DNA of 64,000 bases from Helianthus annuus (lineage: Eukaryota; Streptophyta; Magnoliopsida; Asterales; Asteraceae). The stretch covers positions 145,902,709-145,966,708 of the forward strand of contig NC_035439.2 of assembly GCF_002127325.2 (NCBI RefSeq), written 5' to 3'. The notes under the pieces are model-generated. The model ran no database searches. It had not been told where the DNA came from and saw nothing but the letters and a program-made list of their open reading frames with translations. Position numbers and translations under genes: made by a program. The stretch's first letter is position 1; each line of letters starts with the position of its first letter. Below are positions 23,801-32,569 of this stretch, one piece after another.

Positions 23801-24303
23801 CAGAAAACGTCCCTCAAAGACATGATACTCGTGAGAAAACCCCTCACAGACGACAAAATCATGTCACCTTTCAAGGCGTTGAGAATGACAAACGTTCTGG
23901 AGGTTCGAACAACAACTATGCTAGACCTCATGCACAGAACAGATTCGTGAATGATCGAAATGGGTCACCCCCCCGATTTCCAAATCAAAGACCGCATTCG
24001 GATAATCATCCACGATCATTCTCTAGACACGAAGATGCTCCTAGATTTGGTAGAAATTTTGAGTCACCCAGGAATCAAAATTACAATTACCAAAACTATG
24101 GAAGCCGAGGGTATGGAAACTCTGGTTATACCAACAGATCGTCAACTCCGTATAATCCACGATTTGCGGGGACTCATTCCAACAATTTCCGAAATGGAAA
24201 TGGTGGACACAGAGGCGATGATGGTTATTTCAAAGAGTTTTCTTATGTTGACGAATCAGGACGACCCAAGACCATCATGGCTTGGGTCCCACACTCTAAC
24301 TAA
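20848..24303 (+). CDS. gag: E1 Gag, long form (1151 aa)
   Basis: Gag forms the virus-like particle and binds the element RNA. The start ATG 20848 (MANNNLTTMVQ) is the first ATG of the frame; earlier in-frame codons are TTG. Residues about 20-230 form the Copia gag core (ELWDSMIQRYEG, RLERLKTQF, ESFDDTVNRFYHLL). A CCHC knuckle, CYNCGIYGHFARDC, starts at residue 399. Past residue 594 come a Glu/Lys-rich coiled-coil stretch, the block GIGYTKVPPPV, a second knuckle CYKCRGKGHLAADC (from 895), a basic Asn/Arg-rich tail and the end AWVPHSN. Residues 595-1151 lie in the candidate intron 22630-24323, so spliced RNA would contribute only residues 1-594. Length is far above the roughly 300-500 residues of ordinary Copia Gag. 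Confidence 0.9.
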   Translation: MANNNLTTMVQSLKHNAEVGSNDKPPLLVNELDFPEWKERFERYVRAKDIKIWLCIVKGCGATPIRTLTIDTYLALTDDQKKFYECEEKAMSMITMAMTQSILHTFRKRNNSKELWDSMIQRYEGNEMYKKRRLERLKTQFVVFKALKNESFDDTVNRFYHLLSELDRSKEGIYTEFEKVEKFLNCLSREWNMYTALIREGVLYEELSLEEVVQKLRGYAWNMEDQASDFEKIQDPQLYKASKPTDKGSNGGVGVALYSENEGPTSEHAFISNTVSSSGTTNSNQGMYSSSGAQKSQGTSVNIPKIDASGLKLIEENMGLLASFMTAYENFCLGKLVGPSSLDEDFDQIDQDEMEELDLQLNMALLVRRAKKFLLKTGRKFIGGQTKTRMGVDMSKVKCYNCGIYGHFARDCRKPKMERSDRDNNSRGNNSRPQNNASNVTSNSSARSSGSENTTPSTNNAMVAQPLQNVTEPYDWGCALEDISGAIVSQAFIAEIVNEEVYEEVIEDTSIEELAVVAEVLEEELDSGNVTENESPSIEETVEKPSKTEDGEKGERFEFNISTAEMQQFADAEAKRLEENSVENEACAFMAGIEVKSSSVDKRCARCVEFVTKIDRYALHNTNLIADLEKSRELIAVLSNSDKEHRIKIRALKNDISEFERLVAKGNLRNQELKSELETSQNSVLEKNKIILEKDNQILDLQRKIEKFRDSSEVMNFCINSQRLKESEEEMFGIGYTKVPPPVNHNYTSMPSIDPELANFVPTTPLTVEPQSESESEPDEVTDSDQSKKSGLSKKNEVNLENIENLISNKILEIFNQVQNEKSKRKSRGKNKKALKNVPKTEFVKGEDFTKEEVKIETGSNSQFVNQILKNPTNASSSSTDHEERPKNAAKIRKCYKCRGKGHLAADCPDDRGKSLVDPDQKKPFVDKPQNESVNVEKKNGKNQKVEKTKVIKHEIKPVVKPNVKSQQNQDQEEKPAVNNRGDRSENVPQRHDTREKTPHRRQNHVTFQGVENDKRSGGSNNNYARPHAQNRFVNDRNGSPPRFPNQRPHSDNHPRSFSRHEDAPRFGRNFESPRNQNYNYQNYGSRGYGNSGYTNRSSTPYNPRFAGTHSNNFRNGNGGHRGDDGYFKEFSYVDESGRPKTIMAWVPHSN

Positions 24304-24323
24304 ATTTTTGTTGGGGAGTGTAG
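22630..24323 (+). other. E1 candidate intron joining Gag to Pol
   Basis: The 5' site is GAG|GTAAAA (after 22629), 12 codons into a segment starting AFMA. A branch site CTAAC is at 24296-24300, overlapping the last gag codons, and the 3' site is TGTAG|GAG (AG at 24322-24323). Exon 1 from ATG 20848 is 1782 nt (594 codons) and pol is open from 24324, so splicing gives an in-frame 1724-residue Gag-Pol. E2 and E3 have the same arrangement. Splicing itself is inferred. Confidence 0.7.
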
Positions 24324-27300
24324 GAGCAGCTGAAGAGGGCTATCTATATTTGGTATATCGATAGTGGCTGTTCCAGACACATGACAGGAAATAAAGAGTT
24401 ACTGAACAATTTTAAACAAATTCGTGGTGGTTATGTGAACTTTGCCGGTGAAAAGGGTGGTTACATCACCGGTGAAGGCTCTATGTCCAATGGAAAAATC
24501 ACGCTGCATAAAGTGAACTACGTTGAAGAACTGAAGCATAACTTGATGTCGGTTTCTCAAATCTGTGATAACAAGTACACGATGCTGTTCACTGATAAAG
24601 CTTGCTTCGTATTGCGTCCGGGATTTGTTGTTCCTGAAGATTGGATCGTTATGAGGGCTCCAAGGGTGAATAACACATATGTCATGGACATGCGCCCGTT
24701 GGTTAACTCATCTGCTCCAGTGACTTGTCTACTTTCAAAGGCGACTGAAGATCAATCGTATCTCTGGCATAGGAGAATGGGCCACGTGCATCTGCGAAAA
24801 ATGAACCACTTAGTGAAAAACAACTTGGTGTTGGGGGTTCCTTTACGTAGTTTCAATATGCACAACAAATGTGAATCATGTGAAAAAGGAAAAATCAAAC
24901 GAAAGCCTCATAAACCGAAAACAGTTAACTCAATCCAAAAACCACTTGAGTTGCTTCACATGGATCTTTTCGGCCCAATCCATGTTGCTAGCATTGGTGG
25001 TATGTCTTATTGCTTAGTTGTCACTGACGATTTCTCACGTTACTCATGGGTATTTTTCTTAAAAACAAAGGATCAAACCGCTGGTATTTTAAGAGATTTA
25101 TTCAAACAACTTGAGAAAAATTATTCACTTCCTATTAAGAAAATCCGAAGTGACAACGGCACTGAGTTTAAAAATCAGTATATGGATGAGTTATGTCGGG
25201 AAATGGGAATAATTCATCAGTTCAGCGCTCCATATGTTCCTCAACAGAACGGAGTTGCAGAACGGAAGAATCGTACCCTAATTGAGGCGGCCCGCACTAT
25301 GCTTTCTGAATCAAAATTGCCAATTTTCTTCTGGGCCGAGGCGGTGAACACTGCATGTTATGTGTTAAATCATGTGCTTACTGTCAAAAGAGAAGATAAA
25401 ACTTGTTATGAATTACTTGAAAACAAGAAACCGAACCTTTCTGGTTTTCAGCCTTTTGGGATTAAGTGTGTTATCAAACGCACCAAAGATACTCCAAAAA
25501 TGGGGGAAGTTGGTGAAATTGGGTTCTTCTTGGGTTATGCCAATGGAACTCCAAACAAACGCGTTTATAACATCAAGAAACGAACAGTGGAGATCGTGTT
25601 TGATATAATTCCTTTGAGTTTCGATCCTCCACCGTCCGAATTCGGTCCCAAAAGCGGTTATGATTATGATAAATTATTTGATTCGTTTGATCTTCCTGAT
25701 GTTTCAGAAGAAGATTCGGAGGTTGTATACACACATCTTGTGAACCAAGATGAAGTGGATGCGAGCTGGAGAGCAAGTATTCCTACTAATGTGTCTTCGA
25801 ATGTTCCAGTCGCTGATTCTTCGTCCGTAAGTGATGTTGCTGCTGAGCAGATCCCCAATGCAGCTGCTCAAACTACAAGTGGAGATCTATACGTTGACTT
25901 TTCAGCATATCCAAATGTTGTTGCGTCTTCTGGTAATGGTGAAGCTTCTAGTAGTAATGCAAATGTTGAGGGGGAGATTCAATCGAATTTGGGAAACAAT
26001 CTTCAAGCTCCGGCAATCCCAGTTCCAAGAACAAATATTCATCATCCTGTTGATAATATTATTGGGAATCCAACTGCGGGAGTGCAAACGCGAAGGAGTA
26101 TTTCAGAAATGCAATGTTTATTCTCTGCTATCAAGAAAGAGGAAATCTACAATCTTAGCCTACATGAATGTTTTATCTCTCAGATAGAGCCGAAGAACTA
26201 TCAAATGGCTCTGAAGGATAATTCTTGGTGTGAGGCGATGCAAGAAGAGTTAGCTCAGTTCGACAAGTTAAAGGTGTGGAATTTGGTCGATCTTCCTAAG
26301 GGCCAGCATGCAATCAACACGAAATGGGTTTTCAAGTGCAAGAAGGACGATAAGGGTGTCGTCGTCAGAAACAAGGCACGGTTGGTTGTTCAAGGCTTCA
26401 ATCAGGAAGAAGGGATTGATTATACAGAAGTTTATGCACCGGTGGCAAGACTGGAAGCTATTCGTTTGTTTCTAGCCTTTGCTGCACACATGCGTATCAA
26501 AGTCTATCAGTTGGATGTGAAAAGCGCCTTCCTTTACGGGAAATTGCATGAAACTGTGTATGTGTCCCAACCGCCGGGTTTCGAAGCTCCAGGGTCAGAC
26601 AACAAGGTCTATTTGTTGGACAAGGCTCTCTATGGTCTCCATCAGGCCCCTCGAGCTTGGTACGAGACGTTGTCAAAGCATCTTTTGGAGCATGGGTTCT
26701 CGCGTGGTGCAATCGACTCCACACTGTTCATTTTGAAGAAAGGGGGAGACTTTCTGATCGTGCAAATTTACGTTGATGACATAATTTTTGGTTCTTCAAA
26801 TGAAGAGTTGTGTCGTGAGTTTGAGAAGGTGATGAAGTCAAAGTTTGAAATGAGCGCGATGGGCGAGTTATCATTTTTTCTAGGTCTTCAAGTGAGTCAA
26901 GAAAAAACCGGGACGTACGTGCACCAGACAAAGTATGTCCACGAGATTCTCAAAAGATTTGGATTGGAAGATAGCTTACCCTATGACACGCCTCTACCAA
27001 CAAATCTCAAGCTTTCACCCGATGATGAGAAAGATCCTGAAGTGGATCCGACTCTATATCGAGCAATGATAGGTTCATTGATGTATCTTACTGCTTCACG
27101 ACCAGATATTATGTTCTCTGTTTGTTTGTGTGCTAGGTACCAATCAACTCCGAAGGAATCGCACTTGAAAGCTGTCAAGCGTATTTTCAGATATCTGAAA
27201 GGAACGCCTAAGCTTGGATTGTGGTATCCAGCTGAAGGTGGTCTGGATTTGATGGCGTATGCTGACGCAGATTTCGGAGGGTGCCGGATGAACAGAAAGT

Positions 27301-27716
27301 CAACCTCTGGCGGCGCACAACTTCTTGGAAACCGTCTTGTCTCTTGGCAATGCAAAAAGCAAGTTGCCGTTTCTCTATCCACGTGCGAGGCCGAGTACAT
27401 TGCTGCTTCAAGCTGTTGTGCTCAGGTCTTGTGGATTCAGCAGCAAATGAGGGACTACGGTTTGAATTTTACTCGAACTCCTATCCTTGTTGATAATAAC
27501 TCTGCCATTTCCATAACAAACAATCCGGTAAATCACTCACGCACTAAGCACATAGATGTTAGGCATCACTTTATTCGCGACTGTGCTGAGAAGGGGTTGA
27601 TAGAAGTGGTTAGGGTAGACACCTTGGATAATCTTGCCGACCTGTTTACGAAAACATTCGATCGGGCTAGATTTGAAAATCTGGTCCGAATGATTGGCAT
27701 GATCAACCCAGAGTAA
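24324..27716 (+). CDS. pol: E1 Pol: protease, integrase, reverse transcriptase, RNase H
   Basis: Pol makes and inserts the DNA copy. The frame is open from 24324, right after TAG, to TAA 27716 (1130 codons); the first ATG (24381) lies inside the protease motif [10 protein letters not shown] (DSG at 24360), so it cannot be the true start. Counting from 24381, the integrase zinc finger ([15 protein letters not shown]) comes first. The catalytic triad is D195 (HMDLFGP), D258 (RSDNGTEF) and E294 (GVAERKN), the D,D-35-E spacing. RT has ARLVVQGF and YVDD at 797-800. RNase H has D962 (AYADADFGG), CEAEY and LVDNNSA. All key residues are present. Supply through splicing to gag exon 1 is the best explanation for the missing start. 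Confidence 0.93.
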   Translation, partial: EQLKRAIYIWYIDSGCSRHMTGNKELLNNFKQIRGGYVNFAGEKGGYITGEGSMSNGKITLHKVNYVEELKHNLMSVSQICDNKYTMLFTDKACFVLRPGFVVPEDWIVMRAPRVNNTYVMDMRPLVNSSAPVTCLLSKATEDQSYLWHRRMGHVHLRKMNHLVKNNLVLGVPLRSFNMHNKCESCEKGKIKRKPHKPKTVNSIQKPLELLHMDLFGPIHVASIGGMSYCLVVTDDFSRYSWVFFLKTKDQTAGILRDLFKQLEKNYSLPIKKIRSDNGTEFKNQYMDELCREMGIIHQFSAPYVPQQNGVAERKNRTLIEAARTMLSESKLPIFFWAEAVNTACYVLNHVLTVKREDKTCYELLENKKPNLSGFQPFGIKCVIKRTKDTPKMGEVGEIGFFLGYANGTPNKRVYNIKKRTVEIVFDIIPLSFDPPPSEFGPKSGYDYDKLFDSFDLPDVSEEDSEVVYTHLVNQDEVDASWRASIPTNVSSNVPVADSSSVSDVAAEQIPNAAAQTTSGDLYVDFSAYPNVVASSGNGEASSSNANVEGEIQSNLGNNLQAPAIPVPRTNIHHPVDNIIGNPTAGVQTRRSISEMQCLFSAIKKEEIYNLSLHECFISQIEPKNYQMALKDNSWCEAMQEELAQFDKLKVWNLVDLPKGQHAINTKWVFKCKKDDKGVVVRNKARLVVQGFNQEEGIDYTEVYAPVARLEAIRLFLAFAAHMRIKVYQLDVKSAFLYGKLHETVYVSQPPGFEAPGSDNKVYLLDKALYGLHQAPRAWYETLSKHLLEHGFSRGAIDSTLFILKKGGDFLIVQIYVDDIIFGSSNEELCREFEKVMKSKFEMSAMGELSFFLGLQVSQEKTGTYVHQTKYVHEILKRFGLEDSLPYDTPLPTNLKLSPDDEKDPEVDPTLYRAMIGSLMYLTASRPDIMFSVCLCARYQSTPKESHLKAVKRIFRYLKGTPKLGLWYPAEGGLDLMAYADADFGGCRMNRKSTSGGAQLLGNRLVSWQCKKQVAVSLSTCEAEYIAASSCCAQVLWIQQQMRDYGLNFTRTPILVDNNSAISITNNPVNHSRTKHIDVRHHFIRDCAEKGLIEVVRVDTLDNLADLFTKTFDRARFENLVRMIGMINPE

Positions 27717-28070
27717 AATGCTTTCAAAACTCGCATAGAAACTTTATTTTATCTTTTCTGTATAGTTCTTACCGCTTTCGAAAATTTGAAAAACTCCAAA
27801 AATATTTTACTTAGTTGTAGGATAAATTTCAGAAAAATACAAAAACATATGAAAAATCTAAAATGAAGTTGTGTTGAGATATAAGGAAAATGATAGTACA
27901 TTGGTTAGTCGTATCTGGTGCAGGACTATGGCTATATATATATGAGATTAACTGTTAAATGTGACAGCTTCATTATACGTTGCATCGGTAGGTTTTACGC
28001 GTAAATAAGAACCCGTTTTTGGTATATAAACATAATGATCTGCGTAACTCGTGTGGCGCATCTCTCGGAT

Positions 28071-28228
28071 ATATGGTCTTGGTACCGTAATTTCGTTTGA
28101 TAGATTGCCGAGGTTCTGAGATACGTGGTCTTTATGCTGTTTATCATCTGGGTATCATGGTTGCTTCTTTTACCGGAAAATAACGGGGACGCAAGTCTAG
28201 ATCTTCCATGATACCATACATACGTGTA
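28071..28228 (+). other. E1 conserved 3' non-coding block with long stem
   Basis: About 158 nt are shared, nearly base for base, with E2 (43123-43280) and E4 (53609-53764), although these families differ in LTRs and leaders. A 10-bp perfect stem pairs GGTATCATGG (28151-28160) with CCATGATACC (28206-28215) around a 45-nt loop. There is no ORF. Confidence 0.75.
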
Positions 28229-28261
28229 AATATCTTCAAAACATGATGCACCCGACCCGAA

Positions 28262-28475
28262 TAAGTGATAAACAATCACATGTCCCTCAAAATCTTGCGG
28301 GAGTCAGGTCTATCTTCAATAAGTGATTCTATCACAAATGACTAGCTCCTGTGCCCTTTGCATCTGAAAATCAAATAAGTGAGTATCTCACATAAGCTTA
28401 TACGTCAAAAACAGATGATAAATGGTATACTCACCAGTAAGATGATCTCTCGTGCATACCTTGATACGGGAGTAT
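28262..28475 (+). other. E1 array of three AATAAGTGA stem-loops plus conserved tail
   Basis: Three short hairpins follow each other: GTGAT-AAACA-ATCAC (28265-28279), GTGAT-TCT-ATCAC (28323-28335) and GTGAG-TAT-CTCAC (28379-28391), each preceded by AATAA or its near match. The last has a compensating pair change. A conserved tail (about 28424-28475) contains GGTATACTCACC, GTAAGATGA and CTCTCGTGCATACC, as in E2 and E3. Confidence 0.7.
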
Positions 28476-28969
28476 ATTCTGAGGTGGGTAAACACAGTTA
28501 ATGTCAGCTTAATACACTTAATTCCATATCTCGAAAACAGTGTTCGAAAGCGTGCTAAAACTTAAGTGGACCACAATACCGTTGAACATCTTGAACTGTC
28601 AACATTAGTCTAAAACATTAAAGCTAAATGCCATGGTTTTTGTGTTGGATACAGACAGAAAAACCGATATGATTCCTTGCTCCGACTTCACAAAAAGATA
28701 GTTAGTGTAAATACTTTCGTAGGTTTAATTTCCATTTCAGTCAAAAATTGAAAAACCACAAAAAGATTTTGCTTTCTTGTTTCTATGTGCGAGTTATCAT
28801 TCTGAAAAATACTCTAGGGTTGTGAAAAATTGTTTAAATAAGTTATTAAATGTTGGTTGTTTAATATTTCAATTGTTTATTCTGGGGTATTGGAATTTAT
28901 TTTTGGGATCCAGGTTTGGGCCGATATCTTCGGGGTCAAGTTTCTTAATCCTGGGTTAAGTGTTTCAGG

Positions 28970-29090
28970 TCTGGATCGTTCATCTCAAGATGAAAGATTG
29001 GAGAAGCTGTGTGCATCTGGATCGTTCATCTCAAGATGGAATATTTGGAGAAGCTGTGTGCATCTGGATCATGCATCTCAAGACTGGGGA
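28970..29090 (+). repeat. E1 tandem repeat, 46-47 bp unit, 2.6 copies
   Basis: TCTGGATCGTTCATCTCAAG or a near copy starts at 28970, 29016 and 29063; copies one and two share TTGGAGAAGCTGTGTGCA. A 141-codon ORF (28960-29385) runs through it and into the LTR. It shows no envelope-like features and I do not call it a gene. Confidence 0.75.
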
Positions 29091-29354
29091 ATCAGTGATT
29101 TCTAAAACGAAAGTGACGAAGGAGATTGCTAAGGTGCTGGATCTGATTTGGCTTGCAAACTTAAGGGGAGAACATCTGAAGAAGCTTCGACGCCTGCCTC
29201 TAAAATACAATGAAGAAGATCGTGTTCTAGCTGACCAGTCCATCAAGGTGGTTCAGTTCTGTGTGAAGAACAAGGTCTGGGCAGGAAGCAGCTCTCGAAG
29301 AAAGGATGAAGATCTCAAGTCCAATGAAGACCATGCACTGATCAAGGGGGAGTT

Positions 29355-30062
29355 TGTTAATGCAATTCGGGTGATAAGTGCATGACTCCCATGTTACCAA
29401 TGGAATTGAAGATCTCAAGTTCAATCAAGGCCATGCACTGATCAAGGGGGAGTTTGTTAATGCACTTTTGGATGATAAGTGCAAGGCTTCCAACATCAAG
29501 GGTCTTTATTGAACATTGTCCAAAGTCTAGAAAGAGTTTATTCTAGAAAGAGTTTATGGGAAGAGTTTCTTCTAGAAGGAGTTTATAGAAAGAGTTTATT
29601 TGGAAAGAGTTTATTTGGAAAGAGTTTATTTGGAAAGAGTTTAATTTGGACAGAGTTTATTTTAGAAAGAGTTTATAGCTAGACAGAGTTTATTTTAGAA
29701 AGAGTTTGTATAGTCTAGTTTTGTCTGAGTTTTGTAGAAAAACTCTGTGCTTGCTTTGTGCTTTGTCCGAGCTTTCTATTTGGTGTGGAAAGTCCGGGGT
29801 TCACCTTGTATATATACTTTAATATGGAATAGACAAGGTAACGATTTCTGTGTGAATTTCTGTGCCCTAATCATTGTGCTTTTTGTCTGGCGGCGCTTTG
29901 TGTGACGTCATTCATCTTCATCAAGAATACTCAGTGTATTCTTGATTTCTCTCTCAAATCCTTGCATTCTTGTGTTCATCTACAGTTGTTGATCATCAGG
30001 TGGATTCCGCACACCTTTTGGTTGCATTAGCTGAGTGAGATCTTGGATTAGGAGGCCTTACA
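29355..30062 (+). repeat. E1 3' LTR (708 bp)
   Basis: It is indistinguishable by eye from the 5' LTR, including the 13 GAGTTT motifs and TATA box (offset 10,585). It is preceded by the polypurine tract CAAGGGGGAGTT and followed by ATTAT (30063-30067). Confidence 0.92.
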
Positions 30063-30084
30063 ATTATTACCCATTTATATATAT

Positions 30085-30195
30085 TTTTTAATGACATTTA
30101 TTTTAATCTATATCGTTTGTAGGACTTGAACCCAAAATCTCTCCCTTCAAAACGCAGATGCTTAAAGACTTTAACTACCACCCATTAGTGTATTA
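30085..30195 (-). mobile_element. tRNA-related SINE fragment
   Basis: On the minus strand, A-box-like TGGTAGTTAAAG (30169-30180) and a perfect B box GGTTCAAGTCC (30122-30132) are spaced as in tRNA genes. The 3' part is AT-rich and reaches the E1 insertion point. It could also be a decayed tRNA pseudogene. Confidence 0.5.
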
Positions 30196-30199
30196 ACCA

Positions 30200-30480
30200 A
30201 TATCTAATATCATGCTATGGTAACAATCAATAAAGTCGAAATTAAAAGCTATTATAAATATCAATAGTCGGCCGGCTTTAACTTGGTTCCAGCACTATTT
30301 TCTTTGATTTTTAATTTGCCACAGTAACGATATCTAGTATTTCAAAAAATACAATTAAATTCCTATATGACATTATGCAACGTAAACGAACCTTTACATT
30401 CATTTAAAACATACATTTAACTGCAATAATAACCATAACCATATCTAATATTCAAATTATGCAATGAATGGACCACATAA
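30200..30480. repeat. Host tandem repeat, uninterrupted copy
   Basis: It contains TCAATAAAGTCGAAATTAAA, TATTATAAATATCAATAGTC, GCTTTAACTTGGTTCC and TATTTCAAAAAATACAATTA. It serves as the empty-site reference for the Mutator-like insertion. Confidence 0.7.
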
Positions 30481-30581
30481 ATTTTGGCTCGGCCTTCCAA
30501 TTCCTGGACTTTTCACAAATAATTAATTGAAGTTAGATCATTGCAAATGTGCTTCAGAGGCTTTGGGAGATAAATGTCTTA

Positions 30582-32152
30582 GGCTACTCGGTATGGTTGA
30601 GACTCATCCTTGGAGAATGACCCGTCACGTAAGTGTCACGTCATAGTCCTTGAAGGATGCCCTCCAAGGATGAAACCAAGGAAATGGAGGATGAGTCTAC
30701 CCCCACCAACTTAATTTTTTTTTTTTTTAATATCATCTAATTTTTTAACATTTATTAAATAAGATATAAAAATAAAATCATTAATATTAAAAAACCAAAC
30801 ATTACATAATATTAAAAACCAAACATTACATAAGTTAAAAAAACACATAAACCAAAAAAATAAAAATCCTAAGAACTACCCCACTTTTCATGATCTTTTC
30901 TTGCATTTTTTTTTTTAAATTGCTCGCTTTTCTTCGGGATAATTGTCTATATCGGTAATCATTATCTCCCATTCTTTTAGTTGGTTCTTTTCTTGCTTCA
31001 ATCGAACCCGTTCTTCCACCTCACGTTCTTTTCTTTGGGATAATTGTCTATATCGGTTTTTCGTTGTTGAGCCATCGGAACCTCATTTGGAACCAGCGCC
31101 AACTTGTTATTGGTTCGTAAAACTTCCCAAGCCCGTACGTGTGGGAAAATGGATTTATGCATAGTTTCGTATTTATCCATTGCTGCTTTCAAAACATCTT
31201 CGTCGCTCATCCCACTACGACGATTATTTGTATATAAATTATTATATATGGATAAAAACCGGTTCACGATCGGATGCATCTTTCGTCACTTTGAAGAGAT
31301 CGAGTCGACATCGCGGTAATGGGCTTGTTCCATGATCGCAAGGAACTTTGCTAATGTCGCTTTCCAAAACCCATTGTTTGTTTGGTTGGTACCTATATTT
31401 TTTTTAGAATGTAACAAAAGTATATATTAAAATTTTAAAATTTCTATAATTTTAGTGTAAAATATATATAATTTTACATACCGACAATGGAGTGTTTGGA
31501 TGTGCTAATCCACGCCTTCGCTAAAGCCTCCTCCTCGATCCTCATCCACGTTTTTGCCTTCGCTTTCGAAGGTTGATCTTTGTCAACCGCCACTTGCTTT
31601 CCTTTTTTTACGTTTCTAAGATTGTGGTTGCGTCTCCGGAACAATTTCAATGTCATCTTCAACGGGTTGTGGTTGTTGAGAAGATGCAACTGGTTGTGGT
31701 TGTTGAGATTGAAGTTGTGTGTTGAACGGGTTTGGCATCAACATTTGCTGTAACGATTGCACTTGTTGCATTTGCGAGAAAGCGTTCGGTGATTGTTGAA
31801 AACCCACAAAAGAGTTGTGAGAACATTGAGAGGATGACCAACTCGGTTCCATTGAAGGATAGTAGTCGGGCACCGTAAAAACGGTTTGCTTCGGGTTTGG
31901 GTTTGGGTTGTTTGGATCCATGATAAAAGTAGAAGCATGATTATAAAAAGTAGAAGAGTTTTAAAAAAAGTTGAAGAAGAGTTGAGAAAGAGATGGGGTT
32001 AAATTGTGTAACAAATGGGGTGTTTGGGTTGTATTTATAAAAAGGTTAATGAATTTTGGGGGTTTTAAACTTTCTCAATTGATGTTTAAAAAGGGAATTT
32101 ATTTTTATTATTATTATTATTATTATTATTTAATATTATTATTATTATTATA

Positions 32153-32188
<36 letters not shown>

Positions 32189-32325
32189 CAACGGTCCATG
32201 CCCCAAATGGATACATTTTTTTGTCTTATGCGAGCGTCCCAACGTGTTTGGCTAGATGATTGAGAAGACAGGGGGAGGGGGGGATTGGTGTGCGGGGCGG
32301 AGACGGTCCCCATACCGCCCTGGCC
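30582..32325 (-). mobile_element. PIF/Harbinger element carrying only ORF1
   Basis: TTA is duplicated at 30579-30581 and 32326-32328. The termini GGCTACTCGGTATGG (left) and GGCCAGGGCGGTATGG (complement of right) match at most positions. TTA targets and such termini are typical of PIF/Harbinger. The element holds a Myb-like ORF1 remnant but no DDE transposase, so it depends on a helper. An ATT microsatellite fills 32104-32190. Confidence 0.8.
30998..31921 (-). pseudogene. Harbinger ORF1 (Myb/SANT-like DNA-binding protein), broken
   Basis: In this superfamily ORF1 is the DNA-binding partner of the transposase. It starts at ATG 31921 (MDPNNPNPNPKQ), has a Gln/Pro/Ser-rich N-terminus, then a trihelix-like domain with TWMRIEEEALAKAWI and, after an intron of about 98 bp (GT near 31484, AG near 31387), NNGFWKATLAKFL. 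Later come IYNNLYTNNRRSGMSDEDV and HVRAWEVLR, typical of plant ORF1. It is inactive: TAG after ETQPQS (31616), a one-base shift in an A-run near 31610, and TGA replacing the expected Trp in SSKWRKM near 31283. Confidence 0.75.
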
Positions 32326-32569
32326 TTAGAAATTTGCAAGGTTTGAGAGATACCGTACATATCGTACATATATGTTTGATAATGTAAATAATTAAAACTT
32401 AACAATGTATAATAAAAATAAAATAAAAAGTAAAACGAGAGAGAGCATGTTTAACAAAATATAAAAATTGCTTAGAGAAAATGAGTGGTACACATTAGTT
32501 CTCATGGTTTCTCAATTACCATGTGATTTTCTTAGGTTTCGTGTGTATATATTAAAAAATGAGTATGTA
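32326..32569. other. AT-rich spacer, nothing recognised
   Basis: Short AT-rich sequence between the Harbinger element and the next inverted-repeat element. Confidence 0.4.

Larger units (their letters stand above)
18770..30062 (+). mobile_element. Copia element E1 (Sirevirus-like), full length
   Basis: This is a complete LTR retrotransposon of 11,293 bp with two 708-bp LTRs, ATTAT duplicated at 18765-18769 and 30063-30067, a tRNA-Met primer site, open gag and pol, a long 3' non-coding region and a polypurine tract (CAAGGGGGAGTTTG, 29343-29356). The domain order protease-integrase-RT-RNase H defines Copia. A Gag of more than 1100 residues and multiple polypurine tracts match the Sirevirus lineage. 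The LTRs appear identical by eye and share length and ORF content at a constant offset of 10,585 bp, so insertion is recent. Nothing visible disables the copy. Confidence 0.92.

Noticed and set aside
24301..24384. Programmed frameshift or stop readthrough between gag and pol
   Set aside because: The phase between gag and pol differs in all three elements and extra stops lie between the frames, so no single recoding rule fits.
28960..29385. 141-codon ORF after E1 pol as a possible envelope-like gene
   Set aside because: It consists partly of a 46-bp tandem repeat, enters the LTR, has no signal or membrane segment and no counterpart in E2 or E3.
30122..30180. A functional tRNA gene on the minus strand
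   Set aside because: A and B boxes are present but no cloverleaf, acceptor stem or terminator could be drawn; a SINE remnant fits better.
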